Assembly: GCA_047602365.1 (NCBI GenBank)
Contig: JASGHM010000002.1
Span: 2,507,708 to 2,571,707 of the forward strand
Direction of reading: 5' to 3'
Length of the DNA stretch: 64,000 nucleotides
Source of the DNA: Piscinibacter sp047602365
GTDB lineage: Bacteria; Pseudomonadota; Gammaproteobacteria; Burkholderiales; Burkholderiaceae_C
In this document: positions 36,452 through 44,125 of the stretch, in pieces
How positions within the stretch are numbered: position 1 is the first letter of the stretch
Layout: the number at the start of each line of letters is the position of its first letter
The notes under the pieces: model-generated
What the model saw: the letters and a program-made list of their open reading frames with translations, nothing else
Told to the model about the DNA's origin: nothing
The model's database searches: none
Made by a program: the position numbers and the translations under genes

Positions 36452-37210
36452 TCAGTGCATCACCGCGGCCGCGCTCGCGGCGGCCGGCGCGACGCAGCGC
36501 TGGATGAAGGCGTCGAGCGCGGCGACCTGCGGAATCTGGATCTCGCGGCGGCCCTTCTCGGCGAAGCGGATCACGTCGGTGCGCGCCAGGCGCGACAGCG
36601 CGCGACTGACCGTCTCCAGCGTCATGCCCAGGTAGTTGCCGATCTCGGCACGCGTCATGCGCAGCGTGATCTGGTCGGTGCGCAGGCCGCGGTCGGCCAG
36701 TGCCTCGGCCCAGTTGCGCAGGAAGTCGGCGACACGCGCGTCGGCCGGCAGCGTGCACAGCGACATCATCGAGTCGCGGTCGCGTCCGATCTCGCGGCTC
36801 ATCGCCTCGTGCAGCACCTGCAGCAGCGCCGGCTTGGCGGCACAGGCCTCGAGCAGCGCGTCGTAGCGGAACGACCAGACCTCGCCGGTGTCCATCGCCA
36901 CCACGTCGCAGCCGTAGTGGCCGGTCGCGATGCCGTCGAAGCCCAGCCAGTCGCCGCGGAAGTGCAGGCCGACCACCTGCTCGCGACCGTCGGGCGACAG
37001 GTTGACCACCTTGACCATGCCGGAGTTCAGCACGTGCAGGCAGGTGAAGCGTTCACCGGCCTGGTAGATCGTGTCGCCGGCGTGCAGCACGCGGCGCTGG
37101 ATCGGCAGCGCGTCGCGCAGCAGTTCGAGGCAGGCCGCGATGCGCTGGCTGTTGCTCAGGTTGGCGTTCTGCTGCTGCGGGGCGGTCTGGGCGGTGGTGG
37201 TGGCGTTCAT
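36452..37210 (-). CDS. Crp/Fnr-family regulator lacking the Fe-S cysteines
   Basis: The 252-residue protein has a cyclic-nucleotide-type sensor fold (about 35-150) and a winged helix. The recognition helix EIGNYLGMTLETVSRALSRL keeps the E-x-x-S-R pattern of FNR, predicting a TTGAT-N4-ATCAA site. The N-terminus, Gln/Asn/Ala-rich, has one cysteine instead of the CxxC cluster ligands of FNR, so oxygen sensing by a 4Fe-4S cluster is unlikely. Its stop is 8 bases from the convergent hybrid kinase stop. Confidence 0.88.
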   Translation of the reverse strand: MNATTTAQTAPQQQNANLSNSQRIAACLELLRDALPIQRRVLHAGDTIYQAGERFTCLHVLNSGMVKVVNLSPDGREQVVGLHFRGDWLGFDGIATGHYGCDVVAMDTGEVWSFRYDALLEACAAKPALLQVLHEAMSREIGRDRDSMMSLCTLPADARVADFLRNWAEALADRGLRTDQITLRMTRAEIGNYLGMTLETVSRALSRLARTDVIRFAEKGRREIQIPQVAALDAFIQRCVAPAAASAAAVMH

Positions 37211-37343
37211 GGACTTGCTCCGTGTCAATGCCGCCAGTCTCGGAGTTGAGCGAAAACAAACCGCGAACGTCGCGGCACGCTCGGTAACGCTGTGTGAATG
37301 CTCTGTCGCAGCCGGGTATCACCACCCACCACCCGTCTCATAT

Positions 37344-37357
37344 TTGACTGCGATCAA
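37344..37357. promoter_or_regulatory. FNR-type site between the Crp/Fnr gene and the carbamoyltransferase relative
   Basis: TTGAC-TGCG-ATCAA matches TTGAT-N4-ATCAA at 9 of 10 positions. It is 39 bases upstream of the ATG at 37396, a position suited to an activated promoter, and 134 bases from the regulator ATG at 37210. Confidence 0.65.
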
Positions 37358-37395
37358 GATCCGGCGAAGATGTCTGCGTACCGTGCGAAGCTGAG

Positions 37396-38205
37396 ATGTA
37401 CGCCCGCCGCACCATTCCTCACCGCAACCTGTGGTCGGTCGAAAGCCTGTCCCGCACCGACGTGCTGGACGTGCTCGATACGGCGCGGCGCCTGAAATCG
37501 GCCGGCCCGGACGGCCTCGCCGGCACGCCGCTGAGGGGCCGCAACCTCGCGTTGCTCGACGACACGCCACCGTCCGACGCAGTCGGCAACCTGCGCAGCG
37601 CCGCGCTCGGCCTGGGTGCGCAGGTGTCGCACCTGCGGCCCGGCGACGCACGCATCTCGGCGCAGGCGATCGACCCCGCCACCGCGCGCATGCTCGGCCG
37701 CCTGTACGACGCCATCGACTGCCAAGCCATGCCGCCAGAACGGGTGGCCGAGGTCGCGCGAGAGTCCGGCGTACCGGTGTTCAACGGCCTGGGCGGCCGG
37801 CAGCACCCGACGCGCGTGCTCGCCGAGTTGCTGGCGCTGCAGGACCACTGCGGCAAGGCGCTGGACCGGCTGAGCGTGTGTTTCGTCGGCGACCCGTGCA
37901 GCCCCTGCGGCGACGCGCTGCTGCGCGTGGCCGCGGCCACCGGCTTCGAGCTGCGCGTGGCGTCGCCGCGCGACCGCTGGCCGCCGCCGGACCTGTGGCA
38001 GCGCCTGAAGGCCGGCGCCGTGGCGCGTGGTGAACGGCTGCGGCTCTGCGAGAGCGTGGTCGAGGCCGGCCAGGACAGTGATGTCACCGTCGACGGCGCG
38101 GCCGCCCCGCCCTGGCCGTTCGCTGGCAGCACCATCGCGGCAGCCGAGCGCAACGGCTACCGCGAGGCGACGCTGCAGGCGATGCTGGTCGCGGCCGTCA
38201 GCTGA
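37396..38205 (+). CDS. Degenerate ornithine carbamoyltransferase-like protein
   Basis: This 269-residue protein aligns by eye with ornithine carbamoyltransferase (over 300 residues). Shared stretches are ARMLGRLYDAIDCQAM, VPVFNGLGGRQHPTRVLAELLALQDH, VCFVGDPCSPCGDALLRVAAATGFELRVASP and a C-terminal AERNGYREATLQAMLVA. The carbamoyl-phosphate motif STRTR is replaced by TPPSD, HPTQ has become HPTR, and the segment bearing HCLP is missing (about 60 residues). It is unlikely to be a functional transcarbamylase. It may bind a ligand or act as a regulator. An FNR-type site lies just upstream. Confidence 0.7.
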   Translation: MYARRTIPHRNLWSVESLSRTDVLDVLDTARRLKSAGPDGLAGTPLRGRNLALLDDTPPSDAVGNLRSAALGLGAQVSHLRPGDARISAQAIDPATARMLGRLYDAIDCQAMPPERVAEVARESGVPVFNGLGGRQHPTRVLAELLALQDHCGKALDRLSVCFVGDPCSPCGDALLRVAAATGFELRVASPRDRWPPPDLWQRLKAGAVARGERLRLCESVVEAGQDSDVTVDGAAAPPWPFAGSTIAAAERNGYREATLQAMLVAAVS

Positions 38206-38527
38206 GGCGCGAACCGGCGCGGGCCAGCGCTTCGCGCGCCGCCGTCTCGGCCGAGACGGCCATGCCCAGCGGCGAGCGGCACAGCCCGGCATGGGCGTAG
38301 TGCTCGTTCTCGTACAACTCGGCCACCGCCGGGTGCAGCGTCAGCACCGCCTCCAGCCCCTCGGCGGGAAGATCGGCGCCAAGCGCGCCCTTCAGCCGTT
38401 CGACCAGCGCCAGGTACTGGTCGGCGTCGACACGCTCGGTGCGGCGTTCGACACGCTCGAACAAGCCGGCCAGCATGGCCAGGATCTCGAGGTTGGTGCG
38501 TTGCGTGCCAAGAATCGGGGCGGACAT
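38198..38527 (-). CDS. Small uncharacterised helical protein
   Basis: The 109-residue protein has no signal peptide, membrane span or recognised domain. It is predicted mostly helical from composition (LEILAMLAGLFERVERRTERVD, then LVERLKGALGADL). ENEHYAHAGL and a terminal REALARAGSRLS are the only notable stretches. It converges with the carbamoyltransferase-like gene, overlapping it by 8 bases. The coding frame looks real because of its acidic/basic periodicity and fit to the gap. No function is proposed. Confidence 0.6.
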   Translation of the reverse strand: MSAPILGTQRTNLEILAMLAGLFERVERRTERVDADQYLALVERLKGALGADLPAEGLEAVLTLHPAVAELYENEHYAHAGLCRSPLGMAVSAETAAREALARAGSRLS

Positions 38528-38597
38528 CGTGCGTTCCTCGCACCGCCGTCAGTGACGATGCCAGGACTACATGCGGCCGCGCCGGGCGGCTTCAAGG

Positions 38598-39629
38598 TCA
38601 GCCGTTCTTGATGCGCGACACCAGCGCCTGCGTGAACGCGCCGGTGCTGGCCTTGCCGCCGAGGTCGCCGGTGCGCACCTGGTCGACGTTCAGCGTGGCG
38701 TCGATCGCGCCGCGCAGCCGGTCGCCCAGGTCCTGGCGCTTGACGTGGTCGAGCATCATCGCGGCGGCCAGCAGCAGCGCGGTCGGGTTGGCCTTCTGCT
38801 GGCCGGCGATGTCCGGCGCCGAGCCGTGCACGGCCTCGAAGATCGCGGCGTCACGGCCGATGTTGGCGCCCGGTGCCATGCCCAGCCCGCCGACCAGGCC
38901 GGCGACCAGGTCGGACAGGATGTCGCCGAACAGGTTGGTCGTCACCAGCACGTCGAACTGCCAGGGATTGAGCACCAGCTTCATCGCGCAGGCGTCGACG
39001 ATCACCGATTCGATCGCGATTCGGCCCTTGTACTTCTCCTCGTACATCTGCTCGGCGGTCTCCTTGAAGATGCCGGTCAGCGCCTTCATGATGTTCGCCT
39101 TGTGCACGATGGTGACCTTCTTGCGCCCGTTGGCGATGGCGTACTCGAAGGCGTACTCGAGGATGTGGCGGCAGCCGGCGCGGGTGTTGATGCCGGTGGC
39201 CATCGCGACGGCGTGCGGGTCGTCGTCGATCTGCACGTAGTGTTCGTGGCCGATGTACAGGCCCTCGAGGTTCTCGCGCACCACCACCAGGTCGATCTTG
39301 TCGAAGCGCCCGCCGGGCACGATGGTGCGCGCCGGCCGCAGGTTGGCGTAGAGCTTGAACTCCTCGCGCAGGCGCACGTTGCTCGAGCGGTAGCCGCCGC
39401 CCGAGGGCGTCTCCAGCGGGCCCTTCAGCGCCAGGCGCGTCTTGCGGATGCTGTCCAGCGTGGCCTGCGGCAGCGGGTCGCCCGCGGCCTTGATGCCGGC
39501 CAGGCCGGCGGCCTGCGCGTCCCAGTCGAACGGGGCGCCGAGCGCGTCGAGCGCGGCCAGCGTGGCGTCGACGATCTCGGGGCCGATGCCGTCGCCGGCG
39601 ATCAGGGTGGCGGGAATGCGGGTGGACAT
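38598..39629 (-). CDS. NAD-dependent isocitrate dehydrogenase
   Basis: The 343-residue beta-decarboxylating dehydrogenase has IAGDGIGPEIVDATL, YRSSNVRLREEFKLYANLRPAR (substrate-binding S-x-N and arginines), and VVRENLEGLYIGHEH. VHKANIMK and the metal site LVTTNLFGDILSDL are also present. The NAD-type monomer-length subfamily fits better than the NADP Icd type. Homoisocitrate or isopropylmalate activity is less likely given SSNVRLREE. It stands alone here, divergent from a methyltransferase gene. Confidence 0.85.
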   Translation of the reverse strand: MSTRIPATLIAGDGIGPEIVDATLAALDALGAPFDWDAQAAGLAGIKAAGDPLPQATLDSIRKTRLALKGPLETPSGGGYRSSNVRLREEFKLYANLRPARTIVPGGRFDKIDLVVVRENLEGLYIGHEHYVQIDDDPHAVAMATGINTRAGCRHILEYAFEYAIANGRKKVTIVHKANIMKALTGIFKETAEQMYEEKYKGRIAIESVIVDACAMKLVLNPWQFDVLVTTNLFGDILSDLVAGLVGGLGMAPGANIGRDAAIFEAVHGSAPDIAGQQKANPTALLLAAAMMLDHVKRQDLGDRLRGAIDATLNVDQVRTGDLGGKASTGAFTQALVSRIKNG

Positions 39630-39727
39630 GGTCGGGTGTTCCAGGAAGCGGCGCGAATGCGTCGAGGATAAACCCGCAGGCCCCGCGTCTCGCTGACAGC
39701 GGGCCGCGCGGCGCTAAGCTCGGCGCC

Positions 39728-40354
39728 ATGAGCAACCAGACCTTCCCCGATGCCGCCGCGATGTGGAACCAGCGCTACCAGGGCGAGGAGCTGCTGTTCG
39801 GCGAAGCACCCAACGAGTACCTTCGATCGCAGCGGGCCCACCTGCCGCGCAGCGGCCGCGCGCTGTGCGTGGCCGACGGCGAGGGGCGCAACAGCGTCTG
39901 GCTGGCCGAACGAGGCCTGCAGGTCGACGCCTTCGACATCGCCGAGGCCGGCGTCGCCAAGGCGCGCCGGCTCGCCGCCCGGCATGGTGTCGACATCGCC
40001 TACGCCGTGGCCGACTGCGATGCATTGGCCTGGCCCGCGGCGGTCTACGACGTGGTCGTCGCGATCTTCGTGCAGTTCGCCGACCCGGCGATGCGCGGCC
40101 GTCTGTTCACGAACATGGTCCGCGCGCTGCGGCCGGGCGGCCTGCTGGTGCTGCAGGGTTACACGCCGCGGCAGCTGCACTACCGCACCGGCGGGCCGCA
40201 GAACGTCGATCACCTGTACACCGAGGCCCTGCTGCGCGACGCCTTCGCGGCGCTGCAGATCGTCGAGCTGCAGGGCTACGAGGCCGAACTGAGCGAGGGC
40301 AGGCAGCACACCGGCATGTCGGCCCTGATCGGCCTGGTCGCCCGCCGCCCCTGA
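39728..40354 (+). CDS. Class I SAM-dependent methyltransferase
   Basis: The 208-residue protein starts with a MWNQRYQGEELLFGEAPNEYL leader typical of thiopurine/tellurite-type small methyltransferases. It has a modified SAM motif ALCVADGEGRNSVWLAERG and VVVAIFVQFADP. The GEAPNEYLRS motif is shared with TehB-like proteins. Substrate unknown. The downstream CysB-type gene could be functionally related, but nothing proves it. Confidence 0.85.
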   Translation: MSNQTFPDAAAMWNQRYQGEELLFGEAPNEYLRSQRAHLPRSGRALCVADGEGRNSVWLAERGLQVDAFDIAEAGVAKARRLAARHGVDIAYAVADCDALAWPAAVYDVVVAIFVQFADPAMRGRLFTNMVRALRPGGLLVLQGYTPRQLHYRTGGPQNVDHLYTEALLRDAFAALQIVELQGYEAELSEGRQHTGMSALIGLVARRP

Positions 40355-40364
40355 ACTAATATTC

Positions 40365-40383
40365 GTTTGTCGACTAAGCAAAC
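40365..40383. promoter_or_regulatory. Candidate LysR-type dyad ahead of the CysB-like gene
   Basis: GTTTG and CAAAC (5-bp arms, 9 apart) lie in an unusually AT-rich 80-base gap. The spacing suits a LysR-type site for autoregulation. Short arms make this weak. Confidence 0.35.
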
Positions 40384-40449
40384 TCGATATAAGTTGTTGA
40401 GCGCATACGCTCGGCTGCCCAGAATCCAACGGTTTCCCTGCCGAACCCG

Positions 40450-41388
40450 ATGAATTTCCAGCAACTGCGCGCCGTGCGCGAGACCGCCCGCACCGGCTTC
40501 AACCTGACCGAGGTGGCCAATGTGCTGAACACCTCGCAGCCCGGCATCAGCCGCCAGATCCGCGAGCTCGAAGACGAACTCGGCATCGAGATCTTCCTGC
40601 GCGCCGGCAAGCGCCTGACCGGGCTGACGCCGCCGGGCGAATCGGTGCTGCCCATCGTCGAGCGGCTGCTGCTCGACGCGCAGAACCTGAAGCGTGTCGG
40701 CGAGGACTTCACCGCCCAGAACGCCGGGCCGCTGTCGATCGCCGCGACCCACTCGCAGGCACGCTACGCGCTGCCGGCGGTGGTGAAGGATTTCCGCGCG
40801 CTCTACCCGCAGGTGACGCTGACGCTGCACCAGGGTTCGCCGAAGCAGATCGCCGCGATGCTGCTGTCGGGCGAGGCCGACGTGGGCATCGCCACCGAGG
40901 CGCTGGCCAGCTACCCGCAGCTCGTCGCGATGCCCTGCTACCGGTGGACCCACAGCATCGTGGTGCCACCGGGGCACCCGCTGCTGAACGTCGCCGGGCC
41001 GGTCTCGCTGGCGCAGCTGGCGGCCTTCCCGATCATCACCTACGAGTTGGGCTACACCGGCCGCACCCACATCGACGAGGCCTTCGCCAGCGTCGGGCTG
41101 CAGCCCGACATCGTGCTCAGCGCGATGGACGCGGACGTCATCAAGACCTACGTCGAGCTCGGCATGGGCGTGGGCATCGTCGCCTCGATCGCCTTCGACG
41201 GCGAGCGCGACCGCAACCTGCGCGCGATCGACGCTCGCCATCTGTTCGAGGTCAACCTGACGCGGCTGGCGGTGCGCCGCGGCACCTGGCTGCGCGGTTA
41301 TGCCTATGCCTTCGTCGAGTCCTTCGCACCGACGCTGACGCGCGAGGTCGTGCAGCGGGCGCTGGCCGGCGAAGCGGTCGACGGCTGA
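40450..41388 (+). CDS. CysB/Cbl-type LysR-family regulator
   Basis: The 312-residue protein opens MNFQQLRAVRETARTGFNLT with a winged helix NLTEVANVLNTSQPGISRQIRELEDELG. The effector domain shows the CysB features ATHSQARYALPAVVKDF and VVPPGHPL. THIDEAFASVGLQPDIVLSAMDADVIKTYVELGMGVGIVA, quoted here by its ends, closes the pattern. CysB activates sulfate assimilation genes and senses N-acetylserine. No cys genes are in the window, so CysB versus Cbl cannot be decided. Confidence 0.92.
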   Translation: MNFQQLRAVRETARTGFNLTEVANVLNTSQPGISRQIRELEDELGIEIFLRAGKRLTGLTPPGESVLPIVERLLLDAQNLKRVGEDFTAQNAGPLSIAATHSQARYALPAVVKDFRALYPQVTLTLHQGSPKQIAAMLLSGEADVGIATEALASYPQLVAMPCYRWTHSIVVPPGHPLLNVAGPVSLAQLAAFPIITYELGYTGRTHIDEAFASVGLQPDIVLSAMDADVIKTYVELGMGVGIVASIAFDGERDRNLRAIDARHLFEVNLTRLAVRRGTWLRGYAYAFVESFAPTLTREVVQRALAGEAVDG

Positions 41389-41435
41389 GCCGCCGAAGCG
41401 AAGCGCCTATGAAATCGCGCAGCGCAGGCGGCTCA
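41386..41435 (+). terminator. Long-loop inverted repeat after the CysB-like gene
   Basis: TGAGCCGCC (including the stop codon) and GGCGGCTCA are perfect 9-bp arms about 32 bases apart, with no U-tract. A possible terminator for the gene or for the convergent copper operon. Confidence 0.35.
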
Positions 41436-41494
41436 TCCTCTGGCCTGCTCTGCCGAATTGCATAGCGGCTTCGGTCCGGCCTGACGCTGCACGT

Positions 41495-41878
41495 TCATTT
41501 GCGGGTCATCGCGACCGTGAGCCGGCTCGGCGACGCGGCCTTGTTGACCCACATCCAGCAGTAGTCCTGCCGGGACGTCACCACGAGATCTCCCTTCGCC
41601 CGCTCGACGCCGTCCTGCTTCGCCGGGTAGTGCACGTCCTTGTCGACGTGGTAGTGGATGTTGAAGTTCAGCGCCTGCTCGGCCGTGAACGACCACTGCA
41701 CGGTCTGGCCCGGCGCCAGCGGCCCGCAGATCTCGGCGAACTTGCCGGGTGCGACCGTCAGGCTGCGTTCGAAGCGTCCGCCCTCCTGCCACTGCAGGTC
41801 GACGACCTCGGCGTGCGCAAAGGTCGCGCCGAGGCACAGCGCCGCGCCCGCCAGCGCGCTGGCAGCAACACGGTTCAT
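41495..41878 (-). CDS. Secreted protein of the copper cluster, unknown family
   Basis: This 127-residue protein has a signal peptide (MNRVAASALAGAALCLGATFAHA). The mature part is beta-rich with FNIHYHVDKDVHYPAK and two cysteines (EICGPL, QDYCWMWVN). The HYHVDKDVHY run and the cysteines could bind a metal in the periplasm. Translation is coupled to the CusF-like gene by ATGA, and it is last in the copper gene string. I know of no characterised relative, so only association with copper handling is proposed. Confidence 0.75.
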   Translation of the reverse strand: MNRVAASALAGAALCLGATFAHAEVVDLQWQEGGRFERSLTVAPGKFAEICGPLAPGQTVQWSFTAEQALNFNIHYHVDKDVHYPAKQDGVERAKGDLVVTSRQDYCWMWVNKAASPSRLTVAMTRK

Positions 41879-42159
41879 TTCGCGACCTCGATCTCGGTCG
41901 CCTCGAAGCCGGCGTCGGACTTCGCCGCGACGAAGCGGATCCTGTCGCCGACCTTGAGCCGCTCGAGCAGGCTCGCATCCTTGACCTGGAACACCATGGT
42001 CATCGGCGGCATGTCGAGGTTGCGGATCTCGCCGTGCTTGATGGTCAGCTTCTTCGCCTCCTTGTCGACCTTGCGGATCTCGCCGTCGGTCATGTCGGTG
42101 GCGAACACGGCAGGCGCGGCCAGCGCCGCGAGCAGCGTCGCGATGGCGACTGTCTTCAT
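41875..42159 (-). CDS. CusF-like periplasmic copper-binding protein
   Basis: The 94-residue protein has a signal peptide (to about residue 20) and the CusF fold. KLTIKHGEIRNLDMPPMTMVFQV carries the His and two Met ligands of the Cu(I)/Ag(I) site. The tryptophan that caps the metal in E. coli CusF is not evident. CusF normally hands metal to the CusCBA pump, of which only a TolC-type protein is encoded nearby. Confidence 0.88.
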   Translation of the reverse strand: MKTVAIATLLAALAAPAVFATDMTDGEIRKVDKEAKKLTIKHGEIRNLDMPPMTMVFQVKDASLLERLKVGDRIRFVAAKSDAGFEATEIEVAK

Positions 42160-42187
42160 GGAACGACTCCTTTCAAACAACGATTCT

Positions 42188-42679
42188 TCACTTCGCCGAC
42201 ACGGTGATCCGGCCGACCATGCCCGCCTGGAAGTGGCCCGCGATCAGGCAGGCGAACTCGAAGCGGCCCGGGCGGTTGAAGGTCCAGACGATCTCGCCCG
42301 TCTTGCCCGCAGGCACGTGGGCCATGTAGGGCTCGTCGTGCTCCATGTCCGGGAACTTCGCCATCAGCGCCGCATGCGCCTCGAGTTCCGGCTTCGTGCC
42401 GATCACGAACTCGTGCAGCAGACGGCCGTCGTTGCGGAACACGAACCTCACTGTCTCGCCGCGCCGAACCGTGATGGACTCGGGCGTGAAGCGCATCGCA
42501 TCGCTCATGCCCACGTGGATGGTCCGCCGCACGGACTGGGCGTCCCCGGCGATGCCCCAGTCCTTCTGTTCCTTGCGTGGCGGATCGGTCGCCTGGCCGT
42601 GGGCCTGGTCGCCATGCGCCCAGGCACCCGCATGCAGTGCCAGGACCATGGCGACGACAAGGGTCTTCATTGGCTTCAT
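42188..42679 (-). CDS. Cupredoxin-domain copper protein
   Basis: This 163-residue exported protein (signal peptide to about residue 22) has a His-rich mature N-terminus. The cupredoxin domain has LLHEFVIGTKPE for the first His ligand and FACLIAGHFQAGM for the Cys, His and Met ligands of a type-1-like site. MSDAMRFTPESITVRRGETVRFVF is the usual beta-barrel start. It lies between the multicopper oxidase and CusF genes, likely carrying electrons or copper in the periplasm. Confidence 0.88.
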   Translation of the reverse strand: MKPMKTLVVAMVLALHAGAWAHGDQAHGQATDPPRKEQKDWGIAGDAQSVRRTIHVGMSDAMRFTPESITVRRGETVRFVFRNDGRLLHEFVIGTKPELEAHAALMAKFPDMEHDEPYMAHVPAGKTGEIVWTFNRPGRFEFACLIAGHFQAGMVGRITVSAK

Positions 42680-42689
42680 GAGCTTCCTC

Positions 42690-44108
42690 TCAGTGGCCGG
42701 CATGACCGCCGGCCGGCTTGCGCACCTTGACTTCGACGTCGGCCTTCGGCCGCGCCACCGCTTGCATCGCACCGCGTCCCGCCGCCGCGTCGTCGCGCGG
42801 CGGTTCGGCAAGCGCGCCGCTCCACTCCCCGGCCACCGTGCCGGGCGGATGTGCGAACCAGCCGGGGTCGGCATAGTCGCCGCGCTTCTGGTTCTGGCGC
42901 ACCTTGAGGACGCTGAACATGCCGCCCATGCCGACGGCACCGAACGGGCCGGTGCCGGTCATCATCGCGGCGGTGTTGTCGGGCAGCGGCATCTCCATCT
43001 CGGTCATGTCGTGCATGCCGCGCTCGCCCATCACCATGTAGTCGGGCACCAGTCGCGTGATCTGCCGCACCACGCTGCGGTGGTCGACGCCGATCATGGT
43101 CGGCACGTTGTGCCCCATCGCGTTCATCGTGTGGTGGCTCTTGTGGCAGTGCAGCGCCCAGTCGCCTTCCTCGTCGGCGAGGAACTCGATCTGGCGCATC
43201 TGCCCGACCGCGATGTCGGTCGTCACCTCGGGCCAGCGCGAGGCTTTCGGCGTCGGGCCGCCGTCGGTGCCGGTCACCGTGAACTCGTGGCCGTGCAGGT
43301 GGATCGGGTGGTTGGTCATCGTCAGGTTGCCGATGCGCAGGCGCACCTTGTCGCCCTTGCGCACCACCAGCGGGTCGATGCCGGGGAAGATGCGGCTGTT
43401 CCAGCTCCACAGGTTGAAGTCGAGCATGGTCATGATCTTCGGCGTCGCACTGCCCGGCTCGATGTCGTAGGCGTTGAGCAGGAATACGAAGTCGCGGTCG
43501 ACCTCGTCGATCAGCGGGTGCTTCTGCTTCGGGTGCGTGACCCAGAAGCCCATCATGCCCATCGCCATCTGCACCATCTCGTCGGCATGCGGGTGGTACA
43601 TGAAGGTGCCCGGGCGTCGCGCGACGAACTCGTAGACGAAGGTCTTGCCGGGTTCGATGGCCTTCTGCGTCAGGCCGGAGACGCCGTCCATGCCGTTGGG
43701 CAGGCGCTGGCCGTGCCAGTGCACGCTGGTGACCTCGGGCAGCCGGTTGGTGACGAAGACGCGCACGCGGTCGCCTTCCACCACCTCGATGGTCGGGCCC
43801 GGGCTCTGGCCGTTGTAGCCCCACAGGTGGGCCTTGAAGCCCGGCGCCATCTCGCGCACGACCGGCTCGGCGACGAGGTGGAACTCCTTGACGCCGTTGT
43901 TCATGCGCCAGGGCAGGGTCCAGCCGTTGAGCGTGACCACCGGGTTGTAGGGCCGGCCGCTGCCGGGCTGCAGCGGCGGCATGGTGTCGGCGCGGGTCTG
44001 GATGACCGGCTCGGGCAGTGCCGCCATCGCGACCTTGCCGACCGAGGCCGCGCTGACGGCGGCCGTGACGGCGCCGGCGCCGCCGATGAAGTTGCGTCGG
44101 GAAACCAT
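42690..44108 (-). CDS. Multicopper oxidase, copper-resistance type
   Basis: This 472-residue periplasmic oxidase starts with a Tat signal (SRRNFIGGAG). Its four copper-ligand motifs are HWHG, HPHADE, HPIHLHGHEF and HCHKSHHTMNAM, giving one type-1 and a trinuclear centre. It probably oxidises Cu(I) to the less toxic Cu(II). A Met-rich stretch near the C-terminus (HDMTEMEMPLPDNTAAMM) may bind Cu(I) substrate. The ATG at 44108 is 17 bases after the TolC-type gene stop. Confidence 0.92.
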   Translation of the reverse strand: MVSRRNFIGGAGAVTAAVSAASVGKVAMAALPEPVIQTRADTMPPLQPGSGRPYNPVVTLNGWTLPWRMNNGVKEFHLVAEPVVREMAPGFKAHLWGYNGQSPGPTIEVVEGDRVRVFVTNRLPEVTSVHWHGQRLPNGMDGVSGLTQKAIEPGKTFVYEFVARRPGTFMYHPHADEMVQMAMGMMGFWVTHPKQKHPLIDEVDRDFVFLLNAYDIEPGSATPKIMTMLDFNLWSWNSRIFPGIDPLVVRKGDKVRLRIGNLTMTNHPIHLHGHEFTVTGTDGGPTPKASRWPEVTTDIAVGQMRQIEFLADEEGDWALHCHKSHHTMNAMGHNVPTMIGVDHRSVVRQITRLVPDYMVMGERGMHDMTEMEMPLPDNTAAMMTGTGPFGAVGMGGMFSVLKVRQNQKRGDYADPGWFAHPPGTVAGEWSGALAEPPRDDAAAGRGAMQAVARPKADVEVKVRKPAGGHAGH

Positions 44109-44125
44109 GTGTCGTGTTCCTGGGG

